Shown here in pieces: positions 9,194-19,165 of a stretch of DNA of 64,000 nt. How positions within the stretch are numbered: the stretch's first letter is position 1; each line of letters starts with the position of its first letter. Made by a program: the position numbers and the translations under genes. The notes beneath the pieces were generated by a model that saw nothing but the letters and a program-made list of their open reading frames with translations, made no database searches and was not told the DNA's origin. The stretch lies in contig NZ_CP053021.1 of the NCBI RefSeq assembly GCF_013001025.1, forward strand, positions 1,240,001-1,304,000. Reading direction: 5' to 3'. The DNA comes from Sphingobium yanoikuyae (GTDB lineage: Bacteria; Pseudomonadota; Alphaproteobacteria; Sphingomonadales; Sphingomonadaceae).

Positions 9194-10795
9194 ATGAATG
9201 CAAGCGTGGCAATTGGCGGGGCACGCCGGCCCGAGATGGACAAGGGGCTGGGCATGGCCGGCTCGATCGGCTTTGGCGCTGCCATCATCGCCGCGCTGAT
9301 CTATGTCGTCTATAGCGTCTATAGCGATGCGACGGCGGTGGGCGTGGCACCGACCGCCTATCTGCCCTTCCTGCTGCTGTTCCTGGCGCTGCTGATCGCG
9401 CTCGGCTTCGAATTCGTGAACGGCTTCCATGACACCGCCAATGCGGTCGCGACGGTGATCTACACCAATGCGATGCCGGCCAATATCGCGGTGGTCTGGT
9501 CGGGCTTCTTCAATTTCCTTGGCGTGCTGCTATCGACCGGCGCGGTGGCCTTCGGCATCGTGTCGCTGCTGCCGGTCGAACTGATCCTGCAAGTCGGGTC
9601 CAGTGCCGGTTTCGCCATGGTGTTCGCGCTGCTGATCGCGGCGATCATGTGGAACCTCGCCACCTGGTGGCTGGGTATCCCGTCGTCCAGCTCGCACACG
9701 CTGATCGGATCGATCATTGGCGTCGGCGTCGCCAATGCGCTGCTGCACGGCAAGAGCGGCACGTCCGGCGTCGACTGGAGCAAGGCGACCGAGATCGGCC
9801 AGGCGCTGCTCTTTTCGCCGCTGATCGGCTTTGGCCTGGCGGCGCTGCTGTTCGTGGCGATGAAAGTCCTTGTCCGCAACAAGGCGCTCTATCGCGAGCC
9901 GCAAAATGGCATGCCGCCGCCATTGTGGATCCGTGCGTTGCTGATCTTCACCTGCACCGGCGTCAGCTTCGCCCATGGTTCCAATGACGGACAGAAGGGC
10001 ATGGGCCTCATCATGCTGATCCTGATCGGCACGGTGCCGACCGCCTATGCGCTCAACCGCGCGGTGCCGGCGCGCTACACCACCGAATTCCACGCTAATT
10101 CGATTGCCGCCACGGCGGCGCTAGGCCAGCGCGCGCCCGCCATGATGCAGCCGGCCGAGGCGCGGGCGCAGGTCACGCGCTATATCGCCGACAAGCGCTT
10201 TGCCGACACGACCATGCCGGCGCTGTCGGTGCTGATCGCCGATGTCGATCGGCAGGTGATGAATTATGGATCGCTGGCGCAGGTGCCGGCCGCTGCCGTG
10301 TCCAACATCCGCAACGACATGTATCTGGCCTCCGAAGCGATCAAGCGGCTGGGCAAGGAGAAGGCGGCGGGGCTGTCCGAAGCGAAGATGACGGCGCTGA
10401 CGACTTACAAGGGTTCGCTCGATGCCGGCACCCGCTTCATCCCGACCTGGGTGAAGATTGCCGTCGCCTTTGCGCTGGGACTGGGCACCATGGTTGGCTG
10501 GCGGCGGATCGTGGTCACGGTGGGTGAGAAGATCGGCAAGACGCATCTCACCTATGCGCAGGGTGCCTCGGCCGAACTGGTGGCGATGGCGACGATCTTT
10601 GGCGCGGACCATATGGGTCTGCCGGTTTCGACCACCCATGTCCTGTCGTCGGGCGTGGCCGGCACGATGGCGGCCAATGGATCGGGCCTGCAGATGGCGA
10701 CGGTGCGCAACCTGCTGATGGCCTGGGTGCTGACATTGCCCTGTTCGATCCTGCTCGCAGGGCTGCTATATATGGTCTTCGCGCAGATCTTCTGA
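9194..10795 (+). CDS. inorganic phosphate transporter, Pit family
   Basis: A 533-residue membrane protein of the PiT family. Both family repeats are present: GFEFVNGFHDTANAVATVIYT near residue 75 and FAHGSNDGQKGMG near 260, with a second signature GLPVSTTHVLSSG near 475. A soluble loop of about 140 residues separates the two membrane halves. The ATG at 9194 is preferred over an upstream TTG (9173) because GGGGA lies 7 bases before it. It is followed by the CorA gene on the same strand. Confidence 0.93.
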   Translation: MNASVAIGGARRPEMDKGLGMAGSIGFGAAIIAALIYVVYSVYSDATAVGVAPTAYLPFLLLFLALLIALGFEFVNGFHDTANAVATVIYTNAMPANIAVVWSGFFNFLGVLLSTGAVAFGIVSLLPVELILQVGSSAGFAMVFALLIAAIMWNLATWWLGIPSSSSHTLIGSIIGVGVANALLHGKSGTSGVDWSKATEIGQALLFSPLIGFGLAALLFVAMKVLVRNKALYREPQNGMPPPLWIRALLIFTCTGVSFAHGSNDGQKGMGLIMLILIGTVPTAYALNRAVPARYTTEFHANSIAATAALGQRAPAMMQPAEARAQVTRYIADKRFADTTMPALSVLIADVDRQVMNYGSLAQVPAAAVSNIRNDMYLASEAIKRLGKEKAAGLSEAKMTALTTYKGSLDAGTRFIPTWVKIAVAFALGLGTMVGWRRIVVTVGEKIGKTHLTYAQGASAELVAMATIFGADHMGLPVSTTHVLSSGVAGTMAANGSGLQMATVRNLLMAWVLTLPCSILLAGLLYMVFAQIF

Positions 10796-10847
10796 TCGAC
10801 AGGAGCGGCATATCGGCGACCGGAACGATCCGCTGATCCCCATCATC

Positions 10848-11822
10848 TTGCCGGTTCCGGGCATGGGGCCGGGGCTGATCTGGGGGCTCGACTTCGCGCC
10901 TGACGCGATCAGGCCGGTGGATCATTGCGATGGCGGAATGACAGGCGGCTTTCGCTGGCTGCACCTGAACCTGGCCGATCATGGCACGCGGCAATGGATC
11001 GAGGGGGCGGCGATGCTGCCCGAGGCGGTGCGCGAACTGATCCTGTCGCCCGATACGCATCAGCGGGCGCTGGTCGATGGCGACACGGTCGGCTGCGTGT
11101 TGCATGATTTCGAGCGGGATTTCGATGTGGCGGATACCGCGCGGGTGGGCGCGCTGCGCATGGCGTTGACGCCGACATTGATGCTGACCACCCGGCTGCA
11201 TCCGCTGCGCTGCGCCGACATCGCGCGTCATCGGCTGGAGCGGACGAAGGGCGTTATCGGCGGGGCGCAGGCGCTGGACCTGCTGGTCGGCGCCATTGCC
11301 GAGAATATCGCCGATATCAGCCGCACCCTGTCGGCGGACATCCAGCGCGCCGAGGATGCCTTTCTGGAGGGGCATCATCCGCCCCAGCCGCGCGACCTGG
11401 TCGGCATTCGCCGCCGGCTGGCGCAACTACATCGCCTGCTGTCGGGCGCGCGCGGCGTGTTCCAGCGGCTGGAGCGGGACGAGGAATTGCCGGACGTGCT
11501 GCTGCCCACCGTCGAGAAGCTGACACAGCGGTTGCAGGCGCTGGATGCCGACATATTGGAAGGACAGGCGCAATTGCGATTGCTGCGCGACGAACTGGAC
11601 ATACAGGCGGCGCAGCGGACCAACCAGAATCTCTACATCCTGTCGATCATCACTGCGCTGATGCTGCCGGCGACCCTGGTCACCGGACTGTTCGGCATGA
11701 ACACCGGGGGCATGCCCTTTGCCGGTGCGTCGCACGGCACGCTGACCGCGACACTGGTCGCAGCCGGGGCGGCTGGCGTCAGCTATTGCCTGCTGCGCTG
11801 GATGGGGTTCATGCGGCGCTGA
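10848..11822 (+). CDS. CorA-family divalent cation transporter (ZntB-like)
   Basis: A CorA-type channel of up to 324 residues: a large soluble N-terminal funnel with long helices (about 130-260), then two C-terminal membrane helices with the selectivity motif GMN (in LFGMNTGGMPF, about 285). It likely carries Mg2+ or Zn2+; the GMNTGG context resembles ZntB-like members. The start is uncertain: TTG 10848 or ATG 10863 are possible, and neither has a strong ribosome site. It lies 52 bases after the phosphate transporter and may share its transcript. Confidence 0.85.
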   Translation: MPVPGMGPGLIWGLDFAPDAIRPVDHCDGGMTGGFRWLHLNLADHGTRQWIEGAAMLPEAVRELILSPDTHQRALVDGDTVGCVLHDFERDFDVADTARVGALRMALTPTLMLTTRLHPLRCADIARHRLERTKGVIGGAQALDLLVGAIAENIADISRTLSADIQRAEDAFLEGHHPPQPRDLVGIRRRLAQLHRLLSGARGVFQRLERDEELPDVLLPTVEKLTQRLQALDADILEGQAQLRLLRDELDIQAAQRTNQNLYILSIITALMLPATLVTGLFGMNTGGMPFAGASHGTLTATLVAAGAAGVSYCLLRWMGFMRR

Positions 11823-11876
11823 ACCGCGATCCATCGCGCCGACGATCTTGGGTCGGGGCCTCTCCTAAAATTGAAT

Positions 11877-11892
11877 GATAGTGAATACTATC
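11877..11892. promoter_or_regulatory. inverted repeat upstream of the DUF1214 operon
   Basis: GATAGT and ACTATC form 6-base arms around GAAT, 40 bases before the DUF1214 start. Its left half (ATAGTG-AATA) resembles the island motif CCATAGTGCAATA with one base missing, so it might be a divergent relative of that operator. This is a weak inference. Confidence 0.35.
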
Positions 11893-11932
11893 TATATGCT
11901 GCCCGCCAGTGGCAGAGGAGAGGCGTGCCATC

Positions 11933-13105
11933 ATGATCATCGAACCCGACATCCTGGCCTATCTGACTGATCTGGAGAGCGCGGTCGCCAATCTTGGCGA
12001 CACCTGGCACCCCGACGATCCGGCCTATCGCGCCGACGTCTATCGCCAGACGATGACCAGCCTGTCCTATGCCTATTTCGCCTATTTCCATGCCACGCCG
12101 GAGCATCCCGATTGGGCACCCTTGTGGAACCCGGTCTATACGCTCCAGCCCAATCCGGACGATATCTACCTCCAGTCGCCGATCCGCGGGGATCTGACCT
12201 ACCGGATCGCCGGCAATCGGGGCAGCTGCAAGATATTGAGCTTCACCACCCAAAGGGCCTTGTCCGGCACGGTCGATGAAATGCCCCGACCCAATGGCCA
12301 TCATGAGGTGGACGACAGCGATCTGGGGCTGGAGCCGGGGGAGCATTTCGAACTGATCCTGAGCGCCCAGCGCCCGGCGGGCTATGCTGGCAAATGGGCG
12401 CCGATCGATCCCCAGGCGGGCGGGCTGATGGTGCGCTATCGCAGCTATGACTGGCTGAACGAGGTTGATCCGCAACTGACGATCGAATGTCTGGATCCGG
12501 TGCCGCCCAAGCCGCGCCTTTCGCCGGAGGAGATTGTCGCGCGCATCCGGGAAATGGCAAAATTTCCTGGTCGCAAGACGCGGCTTTATTATCCGATGCA
12601 GAATGGCGTGAAGGAGCGGGTTGGCTTCAACCGGTTCGAGCCGGTGCGGATGCCCGGCGCGCTTGCCAAGCAGGTCTATTGGCCAGCCTGCTTCCAGTTC
12701 GATGCCGATGAGGCGCTGATCATCGAGACCGACATCCCGGCCCATGCGCCCTACTGGAATATCCAGCTCAACGACCCCTATTTCAACGCGCTGGAATATG
12801 TCTATCGCCTGTCCAGCAGCAACGGCCATTATGCGAAGCTGAGCCGTGACGGCAAATATCGGGCCGTCATCGCGCTGGAAGACCCCGGCGTGCCCAACTG
12901 GCTTGATCCGGCCGGCTATCGCGAAGGCGGCATCTATGGCCGCTGGTATGATTGCGACAGCGCGCCGGTGCCGACCATCACGCGGGTGAAGCTGAACGCG
13001 TTGCGCACCCATTTGCCCGCCGACACGCCTATCGTCACGCCGCAGCAGCGCGCCGAGGAGTTGCGGCTGCGGGTGCGGGCCTGCCAGCGTCGGCGGCGCT
13101 GGTGA
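11933..13105 (+). CDS. DUF1214-domain protein
   Basis: A 390-residue soluble protein. The C-terminal third matches the DUF1214 pattern (ALIIETDIPAHAPYWNIQLNDPYFNALEYVYR in pieces, and a late RWYDCD). The function of this family is unknown, though such proteins recur in catabolic clusters of alphaproteobacteria and actinobacteria. The ATG at 11933 follows AGAGGAGAGG; an upstream GTG (11909) is less likely. It opens a three-gene operon with a sulfotransferase and an alcohol dehydrogenase. Confidence 0.78.
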   Translation: MIIEPDILAYLTDLESAVANLGDTWHPDDPAYRADVYRQTMTSLSYAYFAYFHATPEHPDWAPLWNPVYTLQPNPDDIYLQSPIRGDLTYRIAGNRGSCKILSFTTQRALSGTVDEMPRPNGHHEVDDSDLGLEPGEHFELILSAQRPAGYAGKWAPIDPQAGGLMVRYRSYDWLNEVDPQLTIECLDPVPPKPRLSPEEIVARIREMAKFPGRKTRLYYPMQNGVKERVGFNRFEPVRMPGALAKQVYWPACFQFDADEALIIETDIPAHAPYWNIQLNDPYFNALEYVYRLSSSNGHYAKLSRDGKYRAVIALEDPGVPNWLDPAGYREGGIYGRWYDCDSAPVPTITRVKLNALRTHLPADTPIVTPQQRAEELRLRVRACQRRRRW

Positions 13106-13122
13106 AAGGGAGGGGATTGCCA

Positions 13123-14316
13123 ATGATGTCGAACGGATATGAACCGCCGCTACGCTTCGCCGCCGCGCTCGATCAGCTGCACGATCTGGTGACGGCCGAA
13201 ACCGGCCATGATGATTTTGGCCCCGACGATTATCTGCCGGGGCTTCGCGTGCTGCTCCAGTCGATGGATTATGATCCGCGCTTTACCGTGGCGGGGCGGC
13301 GCACCGCCTGGGGCCATGTGGTGGGCGTTCTGCGCGGCCGGGCAAGTGCGATCGCGGCGATGAAGGCGCATCCGGGCTTCGATGCCCGGCCGATCCTGAG
13401 CCCTGTCGTCATCACCGGCGTGCCACGCACCGGGACCACGGCGCTGCATCGGTTGATGGCGGTCGATCCGCGCTTCCAGGGGCTGCAAAGCTGGCTGCTC
13501 GATACGCCGCGTCCGCGTCCACCGGTCGAAAGCTGGCAGGAGGATGCCGATTTCCGCCGTTCGGTCGCCTTGCTGGAGCGGCGCTATGTCGATGCGCCAG
13601 CCAAGCGGGCCGCGCATCATGTCGCGGCCGAGGAAGTGCATGAATGCTGCATGCTGCTGCGCCAGTCCTTTGTTTCCAACCTGTGGAGCTGCGGCTGGTC
13701 GGCGGCGAGCTATGACGCTTGGTGGTGCGCGCAGAGCGAAGCGGCGGGCTATGACCATTATCGCCGCTGTGTGCAGTTGATCGGCGCCAACGACCCGGAC
13801 AAGCGCTGGCTGCTCAAAAATCCCGGCCATATCGAAAATCTAGACCTGCTCTTTGCCGTCTTTCCCGATGCAAAGGTGATCCAGACCCATCGCGATCCGG
13901 CCAAGGCATTGCCTTCGCTCGTGTCGCTGCTGATGGCGGGGCATGGCGCGATGGAGGACGGGCGGCCGGCCGAGCGCGGCGCGCTGATGCTGGCACGCGA
14001 AACGGCCAAATGGTCCCATGCCGTGCGCAAGGCGGAAAAGGTGGCGGAACGCCATCCGGGCCAATTGCTCGATATCGTCCATGGCGATTTCCATGCGCAG
14101 CCCATGGCCGTGCTTGAGCGCATCTATGCCTTTATCGGCATGGAGATGCCCGATGCGATACGCATGGCCATGGCACAGCGGATCGCGGACAAGCCCGAGA
14201 TGCAGCATGGGGTTCATCGCTATTCGATCGCCGACTATGGCATGAGTGCGCAAGAGGTGCATTCGGCGTTCGGTGATTATGTGGCGCGCTTCGACCTCGC
14301 GGAGACAAGGCGATGA
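13123..14316 (+). CDS. PAPS-dependent sulfotransferase-family protein
   Basis: A 397-residue protein with the 5'-phosphosulfate loop GVPRTGTTALHRL (101-106 core) and the 3'-phosphate motif THRDPAKALPSLVSL. It should transfer sulfate from PAPS to a hydroxyl or amino group, although some bacterial members have unknown chemistry. A GGGAGGGG site precedes the ATG at 13123. It starts 17 bases after the DUF1214 gene, and its stop overlaps the next start by 4 bases (ATGA). A sulfotransferase beside catabolic genes is odd and may protect or mark an intermediate; this is inference. Confidence 0.85.
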   Translation: MMSNGYEPPLRFAAALDQLHDLVTAETGHDDFGPDDYLPGLRVLLQSMDYDPRFTVAGRRTAWGHVVGVLRGRASAIAAMKAHPGFDARPILSPVVITGVPRTGTTALHRLMAVDPRFQGLQSWLLDTPRPRPPVESWQEDADFRRSVALLERRYVDAPAKRAAHHVAAEEVHECCMLLRQSFVSNLWSCGWSAASYDAWWCAQSEAAGYDHYRRCVQLIGANDPDKRWLLKNPGHIENLDLLFAVFPDAKVIQTHRDPAKALPSLVSLLMAGHGAMEDGRPAERGALMLARETAKWSHAVRKAEKVAERHPGQLLDIVHGDFHAQPMAVLERIYAFIGMEMPDAIRMAMAQRIADKPEMQHGVHRYSIADYGMSAQEVHSAFGDYVARFDLAETRR

Positions 14317-15323
14317 AGGCGGCCATCTATCCGGGCGATGGCCAGCCGATCGTCATTGCCGACCTGCCCGACCCACAACCGGCGATGGGGGAATTGCTGA
14401 TCCGCGTCCACCGCTGCGGCATCTGTGGCACCGACCTGTCGATGACCAGGGGCGGCATGTGGGATTATGGCCGCGGCGTGCAGATCGGCCATGAATATGC
14501 CGGCGAAGTGGTGGAGGTCGGCGCGGGTGTCGATCGCTTTCGTGCTGGCGACCGGGTCGCGGTCATGCCCTCGATCGGTTGCGGCCAGTGCAGTCCCTGC
14601 CAGGAGCATGGCAATCCGGTATTATGCGGCGCAAAGCCGGGCGGCGCGATGCGGGGCTTTGCCGAATTCGCGGTGGTGCCGGCCGATGCGGCGGTGCGCC
14701 TGCCCGAAACCCTGTCCCTGGCCGATGGCGCGCTGATCGAGCCGCTGGCCGTCAGCCTGTATGGCGCGCGCTTTGCCGATATCCGTCCTAGCGACCCGGT
14801 GCTGGTGCTCGGCGGCGGCACGGTTGCGCTTTATGCCATCTACTGGGCGCGGCGGTTGGGAGCGGGTCGGATCGTGGTCCTGTCGCGATCCGACCGGCGG
14901 CGTGATCTTGCGATCGCCATGGGTGCCGATGCCTTCTTCTCTTTTGGCGACGAGGAAAAGGGGCAGGTGATCGAAGCGCTGGGTGGCGCGCCCCGGATCG
15001 TGTTCGAGGCTATCGGGGTGGACGGGATGCTGGGGCGGGCAGTGAACCATGTCGCGCCATTCGGGCGGATCGTGTCGCTGGGCTTCTGCACGGCGCCGGA
15101 TGCGATCATTCCGGCGCTGGCATCCTATAAATGCGCCAGCCTGCAATTTGCCGTCGGCTATCGCATGGCGGAATTCCTGCACATCGCCGACCAGATGGAC
15201 AAAGGGCATGTTGATCCCAAGGCGATTATCAGCAATGCGATCTCGCTGGATCAGCTGCCGGCGATGATGGCGACGCTGCGCGGGACCAATGAAGAGACCA
15301 AGGTGCATGTCCGTTGCGGCTAG
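14313..15323 (+). CDS. zinc-dependent medium-chain alcohol dehydrogenase
   Basis: A 336-residue MDR enzyme. Catalytic zinc ligands are seen at C38 (CGICGTD) and H60-E61, and the structural zinc cluster C90, C93, C96, C105 is complete. The nucleotide-binding segment reads [14 protein letters not shown]. It should oxidise a secondary or polyol alcohol with NAD(P). It overlaps the sulfotransferase stop by 4 bases, so it is coupled to it, and its own stop overlaps the convergent pncB stop by 4 bases. Confidence 0.88.
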   Translation: MKAAIYPGDGQPIVIADLPDPQPAMGELLIRVHRCGICGTDLSMTRGGMWDYGRGVQIGHEYAGEVVEVGAGVDRFRAGDRVAVMPSIGCGQCSPCQEHGNPVLCGAKPGGAMRGFAEFAVVPADAAVRLPETLSLADGALIEPLAVSLYGARFADIRPSDPVLVLGGGTVALYAIYWARRLGAGRIVVLSRSDRRRDLAIAMGADAFFSFGDEEKGQVIEALGGAPRIVFEAIGVDGMLGRAVNHVAPFGRIVSLGFCTAPDAIIPALASYKCASLQFAVGYRMAEFLHIADQMDKGHVDPKAIISNAISLDQLPAMMATLRGTNEETKVHVRCG

Positions 15324-16624
15324 ACCTGGACGGCGACCGCCTTTCGTCCGTCGCCGCCGAAGACGCGCAGATAGCGATCGATCTCGGTCGGATCACCGGT
15401 CGCCTTGGCGGGATTGTCCGACAGCTTCACCGCCGGGCGGCCATTGGCGTCCACCACCTTGCACACCAGTGAGATCGGATCGAGCCCGTCGGTTTCGAAC
15501 GGGGCGCAGCCGCGAAAATCATTGGTGAGATTGGTGCCCCAGCCAAAGCTCATGCGCACGCGGCCATGGAAATGGCGATAGGTCGCCTCGATACTGTCGA
15601 CGTCCATGCCATCGGAAAAAATCAGCAGCTTGTTGCGCGGATCGCGCCCCTTTTCCTGCCACCAGCTTATGATCTGCTCACCCGCCTCGATCGGTGGCGC
15701 GCTGTCGGGGCGGAAACCAGTCCAGTCGGCCACCCAGTCCGGCGCGTCCTTCAGGAAGGCGGCGGTGCCGAACGCGTCGGGCAGGGCGATGCGCAGATTG
15801 CCGCCATAATGGGCCTGCCATTGTTCCAGCACGCTATAGGGCGCGCGGGCGAGCGCTGCGTCGTCCGGTGCCAGTGCGGCCTGCACCATAGGCAGTTCAT
15901 GCGCATTGGTGCCGATCGCCTCCAGATCGGCATCCATCGCCAGCAGCACGTTGGACGAACCGATGAAACGGTCGCCCAGTCCTTCCTTCAGCGCCTCGAC
16001 GCACCAGCGCTGCCACAGGAAGCCATGGCGACGGCGTGTGCCGAAGTCGGAGATGACGAGATCGGGCAAGGCGCTCAGGCGCTCGACCTTCTCCCACAGC
16101 TTGGCCTTGGCGCGGGCATAAAGCACGTCGAGCGCGAAGCGGCCACGCCCCTTCATCGCCGCGCGCGATCGCAATTCGTTGATGATCGCGAGGGCCGGGA
16201 TCTCCCACATCATCGTCTCGATCCAGAGCCCGTGGAAGCGCAGCTCATATTGGCCATCGACCTGGCGCAGCTCATATTCCGGCAGGCGAAAGTCGGCGAG
16301 CCAGGCGATGAAATCCGGGCTGAACATCTGGGTCCGGCCATAGAAGCTGTTGCCCGCCAGCCAGATCAGTTCCTTCTTGCCGAACCGTAAGGAGCGGGCA
16401 TGATCGAGCTGGGCGCGCAGTTCGCCTTCATCGATGATGTCGGCCAGGCGCACATGGTGGGTGCGGTTGATCAGCTTGAAGGTGGTCTGGACATCGGGAT
16501 GCTGCTGCCGGATCATCTGCAGCATCAGCAGCTTGTAGAAATCGGTGTCGAGCAGGCTGCGCACGATCGGGTCGAGCCGCCAATTATGGTTGTAGGTGCG
16601 GGTGGCGATATCGGTGAAGACCAT
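15320..16624 (-). CDS. pncB: nicotinate phosphoribosyltransferase
   Basis: Converts nicotinate and PRPP to nicotinate mononucleotide in NAD salvage. The 434-residue protein has the family N-terminus ([16 protein letters not shown]) and the loops around [13 protein letters not shown] and [10 protein letters not shown]. The motif FSDGMD is also typical. The ATG at 16624 is preferred over a TTG at 16645. A housekeeping gene embedded between the sulfotransferase operon and the island; its stop codon overlaps the convergent alcohol dehydrogenase stop. Confidence 0.94.
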   Translation of the reverse strand: MVFTDIATRTYNHNWRLDPIVRSLLDTDFYKLLMLQMIRQQHPDVQTTFKLINRTHHVRLADIIDEGELRAQLDHARSLRFGKKELIWLAGNSFYGRTQMFSPDFIAWLADFRLPEYELRQVDGQYELRFHGLWIETMMWEIPALAIINELRSRAAMKGRGRFALDVLYARAKAKLWEKVERLSALPDLVISDFGTRRRHGFLWQRWCVEALKEGLGDRFIGSSNVLLAMDADLEAIGTNAHELPMVQAALAPDDAALARAPYSVLEQWQAHYGGNLRIALPDAFGTAAFLKDAPDWVADWTGFRPDSAPPIEAGEQIISWWQEKGRDPRNKLLIFSDGMDVDSIEATYRHFHGRVRMSFGWGTNLTNDFRGCAPFETDGLDPISLVCKVVDANGRPAVKLSDNPAKATGDPTEIDRYLRVFGGDGRKAVAVQV

Positions 16625-16708
16625 GAAGAACCTGATGGACAGCAAAATTGACAGGGGCGTGCTGCACCGTTCCCCATGGAGATCATGATGGCAAGGCTGA
16701 TGAAGGGA

Positions 16709-17476
16709 TTATCGGCCGATGAAGTTCGGGGCGCGCTTGTCCCGCGCGGCGGCCAGTCCCTCGCGATGATCGGCGGTGGTCGCCAGCAGCGGCTGGACCA
16801 TGAACTCGCGGTCGAGGAACTGGTCGAAGGATAGCGTGGTCGCCTCGAACAACTGCTTGCTCATCGCCTGTGCGACTGGCGGCCCCTGCGCAATGCGGGT
16901 CGCCAGTTCGATCGCCGCGTCTCGGATTGGGCGTTCTGCTTCGATCGAGAGGATGAGGCCGAGCTGCAAGGCTTCGTCTGCGTCGAGCGTCCGGCCGCTG
17001 TAGACGATTTCCTTCGCGCGCATCGGGCCGACCAGCCGGGCCAATTGCCAGATGGCGCCGGCGTCGGGCGCATAGCCGATCCGGCCGAACAGCTGGGCAA
17101 AGCTGGCATTCGGGCTGGCGAGGATCAGGTCGCAGGCGAGCGCCAGGCTCCAGCCGGCGCCGACGCAGACGCCGTCGACCGCTGCGATGACGGGCTTGGG
17201 CGTGGCGGCGATGGCGCGGATCATGCGGTGGAGCGCGCGCATCCGCTTGAGGAAAGCGGCACTGTCGGCGGCACCCATCTCGCCGGTATCGGCGCCCGAG
17301 CAGAAATGACCGCCTGCACCGGTCAGGACGACCGCGCGAACCCCGTCATCCTGGGCCAGATTGTCGAACAGCGTGGCGATCTCGCCGCGCATCGCCATGG
17401 TGAAGGCATTGCGCCGGTCGGGGCGATCGAGCGTCACGATCGCCACTGCGCCGTCATGCTCCAGCCGAAGGGTCAT
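16709..17476 (-). CDS. enoyl-CoA hydratase/isomerase, PaaG-like
   Basis: A 255-residue crotonase-fold protein. The oxyanion-hole segment is GGHFCSGAD and the second is GVCVGAGWSLALA. The usual second catalytic Glu (PExxxG) is replaced: the stretch reads LFGRIGYAPDAG, resembling PaaG-type isomerases that carry a PDxGG aspartate instead. An isomerase such as delta3-delta2-enoyl-CoA isomerase is therefore more likely than a plain hydratase. The start at 17476 overlaps the esterase stop by 4 bases (ATGA), so the two genes are coupled. Confidence 0.84.
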   Translation of the reverse strand: MTLRLEHDGAVAIVTLDRPDRRNAFTMAMRGEIATLFDNLAQDDGVRAVVLTGAGGHFCSGADTGEMGAADSAAFLKRMRALHRMIRAIAATPKPVIAAVDGVCVGAGWSLALACDLILASPNASFAQLFGRIGYAPDAGAIWQLARLVGPMRAKEIVYSGRTLDADEALQLGLILSIEAERPIRDAAIELATRIAQGPPVAQAMSKQLFEATTLSFDQFLDREFMVQPLLATTADHREGLAAARDKRAPNFIGR

Positions 17477-19017
17477 GGCGTGGGCGTCCAGCCGAAGGTC
17501 TGACCGCTTTCCCGCTGCCATTTGTCGAACCAGGGGGTGAGCTGGCGGGCGCGGAAGTCCGGGGTGGCGGCGATATGCTGGCCGATGACCAGCGGGTCAG
17601 TGCGGCCGTCCTGGGTGGCGGGCCATCGCGGCAAGCCGGGGCCGTTGGGGTCGCTGCTGCGCACATAGTTCAGCATCCAGCCCGACATGGTCCTGGCGAG
17701 CGTCTGGCTTTCCGCATCGGCCGAGGGAGACTGGCCGAGCCAGAACAGGCGGTCGGCGCAATGGTCCGCGCCTGGCTTCGCGCTGCGCTGGTCGGGCGGC
17801 ACGAAATCGAACTGATAGGCGCGTGTAGGCAGGCCGGCGCGGGCCGCCAGTTGGGTCATGCCGAGCGCCGCCGAGGTGAACAGGAAATCGGTCTGCACCT
17901 GGCGCAGCAATTCCGCCTCGTCGGACAGGCCGTAGCTGGAGGACACGGCCGACAGATCGATGCCGAAGCGGCGCGCCATTTCGGCCCGGCCAAAGCCCAT
18001 CAGGCCAAAGATGCTGGCTTCGTTGCTGGTCGATCCGCTGATCAGCGGGACATGCGCGATCTGGCCTCTTGCGAACAGGGTGGAAAGGGGAGCAGGGAGC
18101 CAGCTGCCATCGACGGTTGCGCCAAAGTCCGGCGCGCCGCTGTCGCCGGCCAGCACCTGTGCGACGCTGAGCCTGCGCAGGGCAGCGAGCGATGGCGCGC
18201 CATTGCCGGTCACGCCGGTGCGCTGGGCAAAGGCCAGTCCCTGCTCCTGCGCCTGGGGCAGGGGGCGGTTGGCGTTGAACAGGCCGCCGGCCGAATGGGC
18301 GCTGGCGCGCGCGAACAGGCCTCTGGCCATCGGCGTCGCCATCAGCGCATTGATGCTGGAGCCGCCCGCCGAACAGCCGATGATGGTCACATTGTCCGGA
18401 TCGCCGCCGAAACGGGCGATATTCTGCCGGACCCAGTGCAGCGCCGCGACCTGATCCATCAGCCAGAAATTGGCCGTCGCCTTGGGCGCTTCGTTTGTCA
18501 GCGCCGGGTGCGCGAAGAAGCCGAGCCGCCCGATGCGGTAATTGGGCGCGACAAGGACGACACCCTGCTTGACCAGCGGGGGCATGCCGTTGCGGAATGG
18601 TTCCCGACCCGAGCCGACGAAATAGGCGCCGCCATGGACGACGAACAGCACCGGCAATTTGCGGGCGCCAAGGTCGGGCGAGGCGATGTTGAGGGTCAGG
18701 CAATTTTCATCCTGGGGGAAGGCGGCGTCCTCTTTGCGCGGTGGCTGGGGGCAATCAGCCGCAAAGCCTGTAGCGTCACGCTCGGTCTTCCAGGCGCGGA
18801 CCGGTTGCGGTGCGCGCCAGCGATTGACGCCGACCGGGGGCGCGGCATAGGGAATGCCGCCGAAGAAGCGGACATCGTCGCGCACAACGCCGCGGATCGG
18901 CCCGGACGTTGTGGACAATCGGGGCGGTGCCGAAGAAGGGGCGGCATTTCCAAGGCTTGCCCATAAAGCGACGGCCGCGGCCGCGCAGGCGACAGGGCGC
19001 TGCACCATCTCCATCAT
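17473..19017 (-). CDS. secreted type-B carboxylesterase
   Basis: A 514-residue alpha/beta-hydrolase of the carboxylesterase type B family, with a signal peptide ending near residue 26 (ALWASLGNAA). The nucleophile elbow is GCSAGG (Ser216), the oxyanion segment is HGGA (128-131), and N-terminal GGIPYAAPPVG is typical. It should cleave an ester outside the cytoplasm, so it may perform the first step of the pathway. ATG codons at 19017, 19014 and 19008 are possible starts; AAGGGG fits the last best. Its promoter carries the island motif, and it is divergent from the first PQQ dehydrogenase. Confidence 0.88.
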   Translation of the reverse strand: MMEMVQRPVACAAAAVALWASLGNAAPSSAPPRLSTTSGPIRGVVRDDVRFFGGIPYAAPPVGVNRWRAPQPVRAWKTERDATGFAADCPQPPRKEDAAFPQDENCLTLNIASPDLGARKLPVLFVVHGGAYFVGSGREPFRNGMPPLVKQGVVLVAPNYRIGRLGFFAHPALTNEAPKATANFWLMDQVAALHWVRQNIARFGGDPDNVTIIGCSAGGSSINALMATPMARGLFARASAHSAGGLFNANRPLPQAQEQGLAFAQRTGVTGNGAPSLAALRRLSVAQVLAGDSGAPDFGATVDGSWLPAPLSTLFARGQIAHVPLISGSTSNEASIFGLMGFGRAEMARRFGIDLSAVSSSYGLSDEAELLRQVQTDFLFTSAALGMTQLAARAGLPTRAYQFDFVPPDQRSAKPGADHCADRLFWLGQSPSADAESQTLARTMSGWMLNYVRSSDPNGPGLPRWPATQDGRTDPLVIGQHIAATPDFRARQLTPWFDKWQRESGQTFGWTPTP

Positions 19018-19020
19018 CCC

Positions 19021-19076
19021 CTTATCAATTTTGCTCTATGGTGCATAATAATGTTGGAGAGGATTATCGCTGTCAA
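19021..19076 (-). promoter_or_regulatory. esterase promoter with island operator motif
   Basis: On the minus strand, TTGACA (19071-19076) is followed by a 17-base spacer and CATTAT (19048-19053), a good -35/-10 pair. Directly downstream lies ACCATAGAGCAAAATTG (starting at 19042), one copy of the motif shared across the island and nearly identical to the copy at 63792. A site overlapping the transcription start suggests repression. Confidence 0.7.
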
Positions 19077-19110
19077 GCGCGCAGGCGCGTTGACAGGGTC
19101 ATGAATCTGC

Positions 19111-19132
19111 ACCAAGGTGCAATATAAAGAGG
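19111..19132 (+). promoter_or_regulatory. island operator motif upstream of the first PQQ dehydrogenase
   Basis: ACCAAGGTGCAATATAAAG matches the shared motif and also contains the dyad TGCACC-AA-GGTGCA (19109-19122). It lies about 35 bases before the lipoprotein start at 19166. Confidence 0.6.
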
Positions 19133-19165
19133 CGCGAACAGGGGCGCACGGAGAAGGATGAGAAC

